DNA of 64,000 nucleotides from positions 930,001-994,000 of the forward strand of contig VNKQ01000004.1 in assembly GCA_016508695.1 (NCBI GenBank). Reading direction: 5' to 3'. The notes below the pieces were generated by a model. The model was not told the DNA's origin, did not search any database, and saw only the letters and a list, made by a program, of their open reading frames with translations. Source of the stretch: Hyphodiscus hymeniophilus. Lineage: Eukaryota > Ascomycota > Leotiomycetes > Helotiales > Hyphodiscaceae. Of this stretch, positions 32,256-43,346 are shown in pieces. Within the stretch, counting starts at the first letter, position 1; each line of letters opens with the position of its first letter. The translations under genes were made by a program, and so were the position numbers.

Positions 32256-33510
32256 TCATTGTTGAGATCTCTGTGCTCTGCCAAAAAGCCAAGCGCCCAG
32301 ACCCACGGAAGGTCGCTGCGGTCTGTTGTGATGGTTCGTAAGAACGGCTGCATCTGCCTGGGGGTGTCTTACAGTCCCGGCAGTAAGCTGTGGACCTAGA
32401 GTTGTCTGAGGGACGTGATATTGTGGAAGTCTGGCAGAATGATATTGGCAATCCTTTGCATGAGCAGAGTTTCCATCTCGTCGGATTTGAAAGTAAGAGG
32501 CCACACAGAGCCAGCAAAACTCATGGTCGCACATACGACCTGTCCAAATAACGTCAGCCGTCTTCACTAATTTAAAGAGCGTTTCATATATATGGAACGA
32601 CTCACAAGTCATATGATCGCAGCCTCCATGTTTGGTGATAAGGTATCCACAGTCTTGATTGGGGCAAGCTTTAGCCGTCAGAGCTAAGACCTGCCGAGTA
32701 GCCTGTTCCTGCTCGAAGCGTATTCTGTTTTCCTCGTCATACTGAGCACATGTCTTGCCTGTATGCCATGGCATCATATGCGTATAGCAGGTTTTGAATT
32801 GACAGGCTACACATGTAAGGATTGGTTGATCGTGGCCACCTCCATGGATTTGTCCTGACGAACAGGTAGGGGAGAGGCATCTTGTATAGCCCTCCATCTT
32901 TTCAATAGCCTCTTTGAATCCTTTGTTTGTATACCTGTGTGTTTGGTAAGACACTGGCTCGGGAGGTTATGAACGAGGTTGGCGCAAGTACTTACTCAGC
33001 GAATCTTTCCAAAGAAGCGGCTTTCTTAATGGCATCAAATGACATCTTGCTTGGACATTCAGGGCATGAGATATGATCATAACGTTGGTCCACAATTTGC
33101 TGGCCAATGCTCTGCTCAACGCAGGAGCTGCACACACCTATTTCATGGTCGCAAGAATCTGTAAGTTTCTGCTCCGGAAACAGATGTGATGGCAGTGTTT
33201 CCATGCAAACGCTGCACTCGATCTCGAGTTCGCGTGCTTCTTCCCCGTCACTGGCATTTTGTCTCACAACTGGGAAAGATTCCTTCGGCCTACTTCTGCG
33301 TATCCACTCCACGATAGGTGTTAATTCATCAGGGCTGATATCCCGCTGAAGATCCACCATGAGTTGAAGCAACTGGGCCTTTGTATAACACGATTGAATG
33401 AATCGACCGTGATGCTTCAATACTTGTTTCATTTCGTCAATGCGATGTTGTGAACATCTGATACCCATGACCTGATGTGGGAGGTGTGAATATTTCGCAT
33501 TTCGTGCCAT
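32256..33510 (-). CDS. RBR (RING-IBR-RING) E3 ubiquitin ligase-like protein
   Basis: Predicted 375-residue protein from exons 33510-32996, 32934-32606 and 32539-32256, all in phase. After a ~100-residue N-terminus with no known domain come RING1 (CSVCMETLPSH...CDHEIGVCSSC...CPEC, about residues 103-155), an IBR (CLSPTCSSGQ...CVACQFKTC..H) and RING2 (CPNQDCGYLITKHGGCDHMTC...CDHEFCWLC). The catalytic cysteine is the one in HMTC; its codon is split by intron 2. All zinc ligands are visible, so a working RBR ligase that takes ubiquitin on that cysteine is likely. The histidine- and proline-containing tail looks disordered. Substrate unknown. It is distinct from the shorter RBR gene at 25.4-26.4 kb, which lacks the RING2 ending. 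Confidence 0.9.
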
Positions 33511-35143
33511 GTTGATGATCTGAGAGAGATGTCAGTTCAGCAATCATTCCTCTGTCGGAAAAATGAAGTGCATGAATCCCGGACAACGGAGGGGTTATGA
33601 GAGGCGCATTTTATGATTCTTACTGAAGATATTCAAGATTGAGAATATTAGCCAATTTGAGAACTAATTCCAAGCTTTAAGGGGAGGGCGTGGAGGTGAA
33701 TAGCAAAGCCGAAACTAAAGATACTGTACGTGTACCTTAAGATGTTCCAAACTTGACGAGGCGAAGCGAGAAAAAGTATCCTACGTAAAGTGAAGGTTTC
33801 TGCAATTATGGTCTGGCCGTGTGGGAAAAGTGATGGTGAGTTGGCACTATTACTGATGGTATTGACAGACGGTTGTGGCATAGGACGAGAGGCTTCTGAG
33901 TAATGCGTAATAAGGAGAAGTTTGCTAAGAGGTGATGGATATTCGACGCGGCTGCTGGAAAATCTGTCAAAAATGGTAAGATGTTTCTCTGTGAACCTTT
34001 GTCAAAACTGGAATTATCTGTGACTGCAGCTTCTGACGCTCTCTAGAAAGAGCATGAGCCTAGAATCGAGGTCGAGAACACCGACGATAGACTCGAAAGA
34101 AGACAGCGAGCATTAGTGCGGGAATTTCACATTGTGAGATCCTGAGATTGCAGGGTTTTCCTTTCTTAGCCTGCTGCTACATTGAGGCAGACTAGCTGAG
34201 ATGAACTTACAAGACAAATGAGGACAGAGCAAAAATCGTTAGGACAAATCCGAAAATACCTAGTTCTCGAGATATGACACTGGTTTGGTCTGGATAGTTC
34301 CTTTGCCAGGATCAATTCGTTCAGCAGAAGAGATAAAATACTTAGTAAATTTAGGACATATATTTGGACGGTGTGGAAATTTGAAAAGCCCAGTAGTTAA
34401 CCCTAGCAAGATCATCCAATGCATTTGGGTTGTAAACGGGACGAAACAGAGAAGGATTGTCGCCGGCAGGTAGAACAGGGCAAGCAGGTATCGGCTACTA
34501 AATTCTGGCAACTCTCGAGTCCTCACAGCTCATTCTCCAATTACCCCCATTCACTTAACGAGAGCCATTGCCAGGCCAATTATAATTGCTGAAGGACAAA
34601 ACCCACGAATAAACAACCCACTGGGACATACGATCCGAGTGTCCTTCAGGGCCGGATCCCGGTGACAGAGGAAGTGTTGTCAGGTCTACTTTGACATCGA
34701 CATGCTTCGCAAACGGCCGTCGACCTCGATTCGTTACGTTTTCGTCATGTTCACTGAGATATGCCATTGCTGCTAGAATAGCCACAAACACCAGAGCAGG
34801 TATTCATGGTTCTGGAAGAAATACGTCTGCCAGAAGCTGCAAAATGCATGCAGAAGAGAGGAGCCATTTCTAGCTGTTGGCATCGCTGCCATGATGGCGT
34901 TACTGTTAGCTCGAAGAGTTTGAACAGTGGCGTGATTACCATTGTGATGGAGTTTGAGAAATATGCCAATTATGCACCGAAGGCTTCACTTGATACTGTA
35001 GAACATCCGACAAATGAAACTTGCCATTCGAGCACTTATGAAAGGTCAAAACAAGAATCTACCCAGCTCATTCAGCTACTCACGGAGGCTTAGAAAGAGA
35101 ATGCGAAAACGGCAAAGTAAAGTTATTGGGCCCGAACCGTAGA
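33511..35143. other. Intergenic region without a supported gene
   Basis: About 1.6 kb upstream of the RBR gene. Frames of 60-95 codons occur on both strands; the longest (34260-34526 minus, with a hydrophobic stretch) begins at GTG and the others show no domain. No repeat or RNA gene seen. Confidence 0.4.
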
Positions 35144-37176
35144 TCAAATGATAGTGATTGTTCGAACGGTCCAGGTTTCCTTCAAGACGGAATCAGAAGA
35201 AGTCGCCTGGTGAAACATACCAGATAACCACTTTCTTGGAGGCGGCATATCGGATTCATGCGCTTTTCCCGGAATCCGAGCGGTACCGATTCGACGAAAG
35301 CACTCTTTCGTCCCATCAGCAGGTTCTAGCAGCAGGCAGCAAATCTCGCCTTCGAAATGCTGCCCATGTAGTGCAGAGAACCACTTTCTCGTGGGGAAAC
35401 TAAGTATCTGCGCGCAAAGGATGACCGAAGAGTGGGACTCGCAGTCTAATAGAGAGTCAAATCGAGAAGCAAAGCTTGCCCAGTCCGGCATCTGTAGACA
35501 GGAGGCTCTTAAGACCAATTCTCCGGAAAATACTTGACCATAGGGATCTGGACCAACATAGATAAGGTTGACAGAGGTGATCTCTGCGACCAATTTATAA
35601 TCATAACGTCGGAATTTGGATCCCATGGTCGCCAGCCTGGCTTCTCCGTCACCCAATTTGTACCCAGCCCAGGTCCAGGAGGGCGCGGTGTAAGCAGCGG
35701 GACGTTCTATTTTCCCTTCAACCCGCCACAGAAGATCCGAGTGTATTTCCTCTTCCCACAAGCCTGCTTTGTAGGTGTATCCAGTATGCCTTGCAACTTC
35801 TTTCGCAACACCGGACAGTGCTGGCAATCGATCCATATCATAGGTCAGAGCGCGCGAAGCAAAGTCTTGCACGATCGAACTCCAGAAGGATAGCACGCTG
35901 AGTCGATAATCGATATCGGAGCCTGAAGCTCGCGCATTTTGCATATGCTTTTGAAGGGCTTGGGCAGACAGACAAAGCAGCTTAAAGTCGGGCTGTCGGT
36001 AAAGTCGCTCATTACTGGAGTAGCCTTTGGGATCGATGTTGAATGCTCCAGTAGGGTCGTGCTCAGAGCAAGTGACAGTTCGACAGTGCCAGGTCATTTG
36101 TTTAGCGCCCCAGCGAAGTACTCGTGGCGACAGAACGTCCTCTTGCAGCGTCCAAGCACGCTTTCCTAGTGGTCCTTTGATATGTGACGGGCACGGTACA
36201 GTATGATGTTGCCTTCGAGATCAGCGGCACGGCAGGGAATCTGAACTGGGTATGTGACTGCTGCGCGAGAACTACTCAGAATACTCTCCTCGCTATTGGA
36301 GGCTGCCTCGGCTGCAATAGTGAAGATAGCATTACTATATGTCGCCCATGTGGGCGGATTCAGCTTGCCAGTCGGCCTTTGAATCCTGAATGATGCAGAG
36401 AGAATCGATCCAAAGATATTGGTACCCCAATCGCCGCGTGATGATCACAGCATTGCGGAACAGTGGAGGTAAATCTCGCATCGGTAGTGATTCCTCATGC
36501 TTCTTGATGGTTGCTGAAGTCGTCTTCAAGGGGTCCGTTTGACCCCAACAGTGGCTTAGAGCTACCCATTGTCCAAATCCACCATTGGTATTGCATAAAA
36601 AAGGTATCCCGGACCCGTCAGGGCGCCCAACATCAATGACCCGCGCTGGCAGTTGTTGATATCCATCTTTTTTCATGCAGTCTGAATGATGCTGAAGGCA
36701 GGCTTGAAGCCAGTTTGACGCTGTTTGGAAACAGTCCTTTGAAGCTGGTGGAAGGTTGACAGCACGTCTTGTTATCCGTGCAGCTAACGGATCGCCTACG
36801 AGATGGAGTACTGTATTGAGCTGTGCAAGATTCAACTATCGATTTCGTACTTACCAGCTTCAGTACAAATGTGAACAATACAAATCAGAAAAGGTCGAGT
36901 ATCCGGCTGCTGGTGCTTCCTTCGATCGATTTGGGAAACTTCAATCATCCCAAAGTCTGCCATGCGCATTGTAATCTGGCTATCCTCGACAGATCCACAC
37001 CAACGCTCATCCAGCAAGCCCCCCTCATGTTCTCTATGGGCTCTACGAATCAGGACGCATCACTCGCAGCCATTTGATCCAGAATCTTGCAGACTTCTGA
37101 CGCTGGGATGATGGCTATAGCCATCGAATGAATCCAGTGCATCCAGATCGATAGCGGCGCAGATTTCGCAGATCAT
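35144..37176 (-). pseudogene. Disrupted HET-domain gene
   Basis: Reading three frames on the minus strand gives a HET (heterokaryon incompatibility) protein. The N-terminus MICEICAAIDLDALDSF starts at 37176; WVALSHCWGQ and LWIDSLCIIQD mark the HET core; RAWTLQEDVLSPRVL is the usual second motif; and SWTWAG lies in the C-terminal part. A 52-base intron with GTAAGT joins ICTEA to VLHLVG near 36860-36807. Lesions: an in-frame TGA at 37060-37062, a frame change with a TAG at 36335-36337, and a second frame change near 36175 that restores the original frame. Between the two shifts the middle frame reads YSNAIFTIAAEAAS, as in intact relatives. HET proteins trigger programmed cell death on non-self contact; this copy is probably inactive unless the lesions are sequencing errors. 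Confidence 0.8.
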
Positions 37177-37326
37177 TTGTCTGTCGGGAGGGGTGGTGGA
37201 AGCAGACTTTGAAGAAAATGCAGCAGGAGGGTCCAAAGGCAAAAGAGTGGGTGAAGTCGCGTTGGCAAAAACCAACCCCGACGAGTCTGACAGCGCAATT
37301 GCATTGAGCTCACAACAGCCGGGAAG

Positions 37327-38582
37327 ATGGATATGCGAACATTGAGGCCGATCATTCACAGCCTTGGAAATCCTCACGGATCTCTCCGCATATTTCGCCG
37401 TCCTGCCTCAATGTTCACGAAGAAACAAAATCGACTTCCAGCAGCATACTACCGCGGTGGTACCTCTCGTGCGGTCATCTTCCGTCAACAAGACCTGCCA
37501 GAAGATCGGAATGAATGGGAGCCAATATTCTGTGGAATCATAGGATCACCGGATAACAATGGTAGACAACTCGATGGTTTGGGCGGTGGAATCTCCAGTC
37601 TCTCGAAAATTTGTGTTGTTGGACGATCTTCCCACCCAGACGCTGACCTTGATTACACATTTGCCGCGATTGGGGTGAGGAATTGGGATGTAGACTACTC
37701 GAGTAATTGTGGCAACATGACAAGTGCAATTGGGCCGTTTGCAATAGATACTGGCATGATCGAGTCAAAGAACGACGGCGAGATTACGGTGCGGATCCAC
37801 AACACGAATACTGGCAAGATCATACATTCTACCTTCCCGGTCGCTGATGGAGAGGCTGCGGCCAATGGATCGTTTGCTATCGACGGCGTTGCGGGCACAG
37901 CTGCAAAGATCGAACTTGCGTTCATCAATCCAGCGTCAGCGATTCCATTCTATCTATATCTACAAAGCTCACGTTATGCAGTGGCTCTAAGACTGGGAAA
38001 CTTCTGCCAACAGGACACGTTACGGATGTTTTGGATGGCGTAGAGGCGACCTGTATCGACGCGGGAAATCCTTGTGTCTTCATAAAAGCTGCAGATGTCG
38101 AAGTTAATGGCACAATACTACCAGACGAAGTTGACTCCCACCCAACCATCCTCTCGAAACTCGATTCGATCCGACGAAAAGCTTCCGTGGCAATGGGTCT
38201 AAGCAAGGATGAGGAGTCTGCTTCAGGTTCCATCCCAAAGATTGCCATAGTGTCACCACCAAAATCACACAAGCTTCTATCTGGGCAGGTGATCGAAGGA
38301 AATACAATCGATCTTGTTGTCAGAGCTCTCTCTGTTGGGCAACCTCATAAAGCAGTACCTATTACTGTGGCAATGGCAATCGCTGCTGCGGCGAACCTTG
38401 CAGGCTCTACCGTTCACGCAAGTGTCTCTAGCTCCCGAGTTGACCCAGATGGCATCACTCTCGGTCATTCGAGTGGCAATATAATGGTGGGCTCGAAGTT
38501 CGATAGACAAGGAACTTTGACACAAGCAACTGTTTTTCGAACTGCGCGAAGACTTATGGATGGATATGTCTACTGGAAGTGA
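37327..38582 (+). CDS. PrpF-family isomerase (methylaconitate/oxalomesaconate type)
   Basis: Predicted 402-residue PrpF-fold protein from exons 37327-37934 and 37982-38582 (47-nt intron; joining NPA to GSKTGKLLPTG as in the family). PrpF-type enzymes move double bonds in tricarboxylate-like acids, for example 2-methylaconitate or 4-oxalomesaconate. Family marks: YYRGGTSRA near residue 40, QLDGLGGGISSLSK near 80, the NCGNMTSAIGPFAID segment near 130 with the cysteine thought to be catalytic, and HSSGNIMVG near the end. The N-terminal ~28 residues (arginine-rich, no acidic residue after D2) could be a mitochondrial presequence; a second ATG follows it. It is divergent from the HET gene (150 bp) and ends one base before the converging phosphomannose-isomerase-like gene. 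The actual substrate is unknown. Confidence 0.88.
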
Positions 38583-38583
38583 T

Positions 38584-39582
38584 TCAACTGCTGCTATGTG
38601 GTGGTCTAGCGATCAGCAATTCTCCAGATCCATGCAACGTAAGCTTGCCAGCTGCATGCGGTATCACTACTGTCCCTCCACGTTCGATATTGATGCTCCT
38701 TCCATGTTCGCTCCGCAACTCAAAATTGCCTTCCAGCACGATCATTACTCCAAAACCAGCTGGAGCTGACGCTTGGCCATCAAAATTCAGACGGTCTAAT
38801 ATGAAATATTGGTTGGCATCTGGGACGAGAACGCTCCCCAACGCCTTTTCATTGCTTATCAAGCCGGCTATCTCTTCCGGGGTTCGCATTTTCGTCTCAA
38901 CAGCACCTAAGGCAGTCTCGAAACCGAGGCTGAGATGGCCATGGTCTCTGCCATCAATCTCGAAATCACGCCACTCCAGCAAGATTGAGAGATCCTCTGG
39001 CTCTTGGACTTCGGCGATCATTATCCCCTCGCCAAGGGCGTGTAGTAACCCTGGAGGCACGTATACTGTTTGGTGTTGTTTGACTGAAACTTGATGCATG
39101 AGGCCTAGCATCGTCTCGATGTCTTGTTTCTCTACCAGGTCCAGAAGATCGCGTTTCTCTATATCTCTTTTCAGACCGAGGAAGACTTCACCTGGCGACA
39201 GTATATACCAGGCTTCGGACTTGCCATGTAACGCTCCAATATGTGCTCGTGCCCATTTGGCATTTGGATGGGCGTGTATAGGGAGTCGTTGGCCCGCGTC
39301 AATGAGCTTGACGAGGAGCTTGGTGTCAACCCCAAATACTTTAATATGATCCTCTCCCAGCCACTGGACCGAATTTTGCTCTATCTCGTCTCTCAGGAGA
39401 ACACCACTGGTCAGGCGAGTTTGCCCAAGGGTTGAGTAACCGTGACAACTCGTCGTTGATCCTATCCAGTCTTCCGGTGTTCGCGGTCCGTGACATGGTT
39501 CGCCTCGGAACTTGGAAACCTGGGCACCGCCTCTGTAGAAGCGGTCTGGAGGGTGGTTCGATGATAATATGATGGGGTCCAT
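38584..39582 (-). CDS. Mannose-6-phosphate isomerase-like cupin protein
   Basis: Single-exon 332-residue protein of the class I mannose-6-phosphate isomerase fold. It has the metal-site motif HAHPNAKWARAHIGALHGKSEAWYIL (about residues 100-125; histidines and glutamate as metal ligands) and VPPGLLHALGEGIMIAEVQEPED (about 175-197), followed by a second cupin-like half. It is shorter than the housekeeping fungal ManA-type enzyme (about 420-440 aa) and closer in design to bacterial-length members. A sugar or sugar-phosphate isomerase role is likely; mannose-6-phosphate itself is not certain. The gene is tail-to-tail with the PrpF gene, with one base between their stop codons, so the two transcripts must overlap. 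Confidence 0.85.
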   Translation of the reverse strand: MDPIILSSNHPPDRFYRGGAQVSKFRGEPCHGPRTPEDWIGSTTSCHGYSTLGQTRLTSGVLLRDEIEQNSVQWLGEDHIKVFGVDTKLLVKLIDAGQRLPIHAHPNAKWARAHIGALHGKSEAWYILSPGEVFLGLKRDIEKRDLLDLVEKQDIETMLGLMHQVSVKQHQTVYVPPGLLHALGEGIMIAEVQEPEDLSILLEWRDFEIDGRDHGHLSLGFETALGAVETKMRTPEEIAGLISNEKALGSVLVPDANQYFILDRLNFDGQASAPAGFGVMIVLEGNFELRSEHGRSINIERGGTVVIPHAAGKLTLHGSGELLIARPPHSSS

Positions 39583-40359
39583 ATTGCTGACTCCGCGGAC
39601 TTTACTCGAAAACGAGGTAGGGGATTGAGTTTCTGTTTTTCTTCTTCTTCAAAATAATCTTGCTGTTTTTCTCCCGGCCTTGTAGTTCTAGTCGGTTTTT
39701 CTATGAGCAGGTTCAGCCAGTAATTATATATAAGGCAGGGAATAAGGATTGTATTGAGGAGCCATGCAATGCACGTGAAGTGCCCGATTACTTCAGCATT
39801 CCTTCCTGAAAATCACATAAGGAAAGTCGAGCGGTGATCCTACCTAAGGTATTCAAGTGTGCAGGATCCCCTAAATTCGCCGCTAAGACATACTCCCAAG
39901 TCGAGTTTCGACGGTGGTTTAAAAGCATTTTAATGATTTTGAGCGATCCCTTTATCTAAGCATTCACTTCACTTTATTGTGTTACAATTTTCAATTTACG
40001 CAGGTGGAACTGGCAAGTGTAGCGAGGCTTGCTCGGCCTACCTTCCTATCTCCATTCCACTCTACAAACTGTCGGAAACGCATAGTGAATAGTACCAGCA
40101 GAACTCGAGTTGTGGAGTCAATGGGATAAATATTAATAGCTTTAAGTATTGGCAGCGGAGCGGATAAGGTAAGTGATACACCGATTGAATCCTTTCACCA
40201 AGACATCATTCCTAAACCACCGAAAGAGTCTTCAGTTCCCAATATCGTCATTCGAGCACTCATATGCATGCTTCCAGCCCATCTAAGAAAACCCCTCGTT
40301 GATAGTAAAGCCACTGTTCAGTCAATACACCTCGCTTCAATGGAACAAGGAGGATATAC
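39583..40359. other. Intergenic region without a supported gene
   Basis: Promoter side of the isomerase-like gene and 3' flank of the SDR gene. A possible extra 3' exon of the SDR could lie at 40250-40280, but I did not include it. No repeat or RNA gene seen. Confidence 0.4.
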
Positions 40360-41422
40360 TCACCCATCGACACTCAGATTAACACCATTCACCAAACTCA
40401 TCCTCGGACTAGTCACCAGCACGACCACGTCGCCCACCTCCTCAAATTTGGCCTGCCTTCCCTGCCTCGCCTCAAACCCCGTCCACAAACCCACCGGCTT
40501 GCCATCCTCGCCCGTCACCCTCTCCGCCAGCAGCTGCGTCAATAAGAATCCTGGGCTCACAGCGTTGACGCGGATACCGTGGTCGCGCGCTTCGAGCGCC
40601 GCGGCTTTGGTGATGCCCACGACTGCGTGTTTGGAGATGGTGTAGGGGACTGTGCCTTGGAGCGACATAATGGAGTTGACCGAAGCACAGTTCACGATTG
40701 CACCGCGTTGGGGAGCGCGGCCTTCCTCCCTGCATTCCAGACAGATCAGCTGGAGGTCGTGCTTCATTCAGTCATACATGTAGGAAGGGAGCTTACACCT
40801 CAATACTCTCCTGCTTCATCATTTGTCGGATCTCATGCTTTGTGCTCAGAAAAACACCGTTACAGTTGACTGCCATGCACTTCTGATAATCCTCAAATGT
40901 CGTCTCAAACGTATGAGTGGCTGGTCCCAGGACGCCTGCGAAATTGCTGTCGATTGATATTAGCTTCTCCTTCAATCCCTCAGGAAGTCATATCGTGAAG
41001 ACTAGGTATTACGCAGCATAGTCAATCCTCCCAAACTCCTCCACAGCAGCCTTGACTGCCTTCTCTACATCTTCCTCTTTCATAACGTCAGCTTGCACTG
41101 CCAAACACTTCGCATGAGGCCAAATCAGCATTTTTCTTGCTCGGCTTCGCGGTTGGAAGTGCAGGCCAACCTTTGTGCCATAAGATTCAACAACTTTCTT
41201 CCCCTCATCTAGGGTTTCTTGGTTGATATCGACAATCACCACTCCTCTCGCTCCTTCGCGGGCGAAAGAAACTGCAATGGCATTTCCCAGCCCTCGAGCA
41301 CCACCCGTTACAAATGCTACCCCTGATGCTAGGGGGCCAGATCTTTTCGATGTATTGCTTGTCTTGGTGTATCATCAGCTACCAGACGGTCTGTACCTCT
41401 TTGAGACCTTGATACTCACCAT
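40360..41422 (-). CDS. Short-chain dehydrogenase/reductase (SDR)
   Basis: Predicted classical SDR of about 267 residues. Exons: 41422-41420 (the ATG alone), 41362-41171, 41107-41013, 40946-40799 and 40725-40360. Motifs: cofactor glycine loop VTGGARGLG, the VDINQ after beta-2 (an Asp suggesting NAD(H)), ANFAG, the catalytic serine in NCASVNS and the YTISKHA tyrosine/lysine. The exon 2-3 intron (63 nt) has no stop and keeps frame, so it may be retained. The one-codon first exon is the weakest point; an upstream exon could exist. A GTGAGT sits exactly at the terminal TGA, so an alternative spliced C-terminus is possible. Substrate unknown. Core domain certain, ends less so. Confidence 0.8.
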
Positions 41423-41924
41423 GTTTGCCGGACGTTCTGGGCTCGGCGGTACCTATACCGGGGTTCGATAAAATTGCCAAGTAACGTCAAGAAATTAAAG
41501 ACTCGAATAGAATCAGATTAAATCGAACAGGTTTTGTCAACTGCGGAAGCACTATCTCTGTTGCCATGGACTAAAGTGCGGGGTAGAGGGGTCAGTCCAA
41601 CCTAGTGCCACCAGGTAGGTAGGGAAATCGTAAGCTCTTGTGAGCCAACTACTCACTCGGTCACTAGTTCGCTTGGTTCAAGTCCAATGGGCTGTGGATG
41701 ATTTTCATCTACATCCATTTGCCTTTGTGTATTATAAACCCGTGAATACACGTCTCACCCCCAAATGCTTCAATCAAACCCTCCCGCAACACCAAGCGCC
41801 ATGGACCACTCTATAACCCGATACTCGGTCATTTGATCCCAGAAATAACCCATACCAATTGACGTTGTGGCCATGCCTTTCCCCAGTGCAATACATCGCG
41901 GATATCGTGGACATTCTCTGATCC
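41423..41924. other. Intergenic region between SDR and GH76 genes
   Basis: About 500 bases with no open frame of note and no repeat. Confidence 0.45.
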
Positions 41925-43346
41925 TCATGGCACAATCATCCACCACATCAGCCCAACAAAACTCACCAAAACAAGAGCTGTCAAGATCCCCGCTCCAGCT
42001 TTATCCCCCGCAGTCACAGGACTGACGTGGATAATAACAGAGGTGGGTCTGTTCCCAGCGTTCGGGTTTCCCTGACTCGTACCACCTGTTGAATTTGTGA
42101 CTGGTCCAACGACCTGTTCGATGAGATTACTCTGAACGACCTCCAAGGCAGCCATCTGTTGCCCAACTCCATAAGAACCATCCCAATCCGCGCCTTGATC
42201 CCACTTCAACCCACACGTTCTCCCGTTTTCTCCACCTGAGCATTGAGCTGCCGCTGCAGTGGCACTGGCTCCGAGCTTCTCCATCACGGTATCGTATGTC
42301 CAAGGTGCCATTTTTGTAGTTGCAGCCAACCAGCGCGAGAGGTATGCCTTGAAGGATTGCTGATCGACATCACATCTGTCCACGCCTTCGCAGGCAACTT
42401 CGCGCATGACGTCCTCGTCGAAGAAGACATCGATCCCATCCAATAAACCGTCGACTCGTTCTCTCCAGATCTCCGAGCCGTTTGTATAGTTGTACATATT
42501 CGCCGCGCCCAACAGATATATGCCCGCATTGTAAGTCCACTGGATGCGACCGATTCGTGTGCAGTTGAGCAAATCGTCAGATCCATCGTAGACATAGAAA
42601 TTCGAGTCGATCAAACCGACTGACGCTGTCCAATCATAAGCTTTCTCCGCCCATTGCGCATAGGTATCATTCCCGGTATATTTCGCTAGTCGTGAAGCAA
42701 GATTGAAGAATGCGCCATTCGAAATGGAGTTCTTGTAGTTGTACCCTTTGTTGAAAGTGAAGACCTGCCATCTTAAACCTCCACCACAAGTCTTCGTATC
42801 CCATCGAGCAGCTTGCGTATTGAAAACTGCTTGAGCGAGAGCAAGCCATTGCGGTTGTTTCCGAGGCGGATCTGGGAAATTGTTTTCGGCGGCACTCATG
42901 GCTGCAAGTCCCCAGAATCCCTGGTCGTCGTTTCCCGTCGTTTTCGTTTGATTCGGAGTCATATAGTCCACATTTGGACCAACCTGGAACAGCATCCCTT
43001 GTGTCACGACATCATTGTGAGTGGTGTCTCCGGTATAGTACCAATAGTCGATTAATGCGCCAAACATAGCACCACATTCCCACCAGTAATACGGTGGTGG
43101 TAAATTTCCTGGAATTCCACCGATTTGATTTCCCGTGTAGTAAGACATCATGTCGTTTGCGAGTGTTCTTGCAGCGGATTTGATCGAATCTGTGAGGCTT
43201 GTCAATGGCCGTTCTCAGATGCGCAGGGACAATCAGGGCATGGTAAACTCACTCGGAGATGTTAAATCCAGAGATATCGCCATTATACCTCGACTTCCAG
43301 CAAGCAGTGCTGTGGCTGCGTTGGCTAAAGATTTGTCAAGTCTCAT
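41925..43346 (-). CDS. GH76 alpha-1,6-mannanase-like cell-wall enzyme (DFG5/DCW1 type)
   Basis: Predicted 452-residue glycoside hydrolase family 76 protein from exons 43346-43253 and 43189-41925 (63-nt intron, GTGAGT donor). It opens with a weak signal-peptide-like region, then SIKSAARTLANDMMSYYTGN, the family start. The neighbouring aspartates of GNDDQGFW (near residue 117) are the expected catalytic pair. Further marks are GGGLRWQVF...YNYKNSISNG and WTYNAGI. The end is serine/threonine/glycine-rich with a hydrophobic C-terminus (ILTALVLVSFVGLMWWMIV), as in a GPI-anchored protein. DFG5/DCW1 relatives cross-link GPI-mannoproteins to the cell wall. It should sit at the plasma membrane or wall. 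Numerous sequons are present. All key residues seem intact. Confidence 0.92.

Noticed and set aside
36335..36835. Separate small HET gene starting at 36835
   Set aside because: The frame opens at TTG and is continued upstream by a good intron to the HET N-terminus at 37176.
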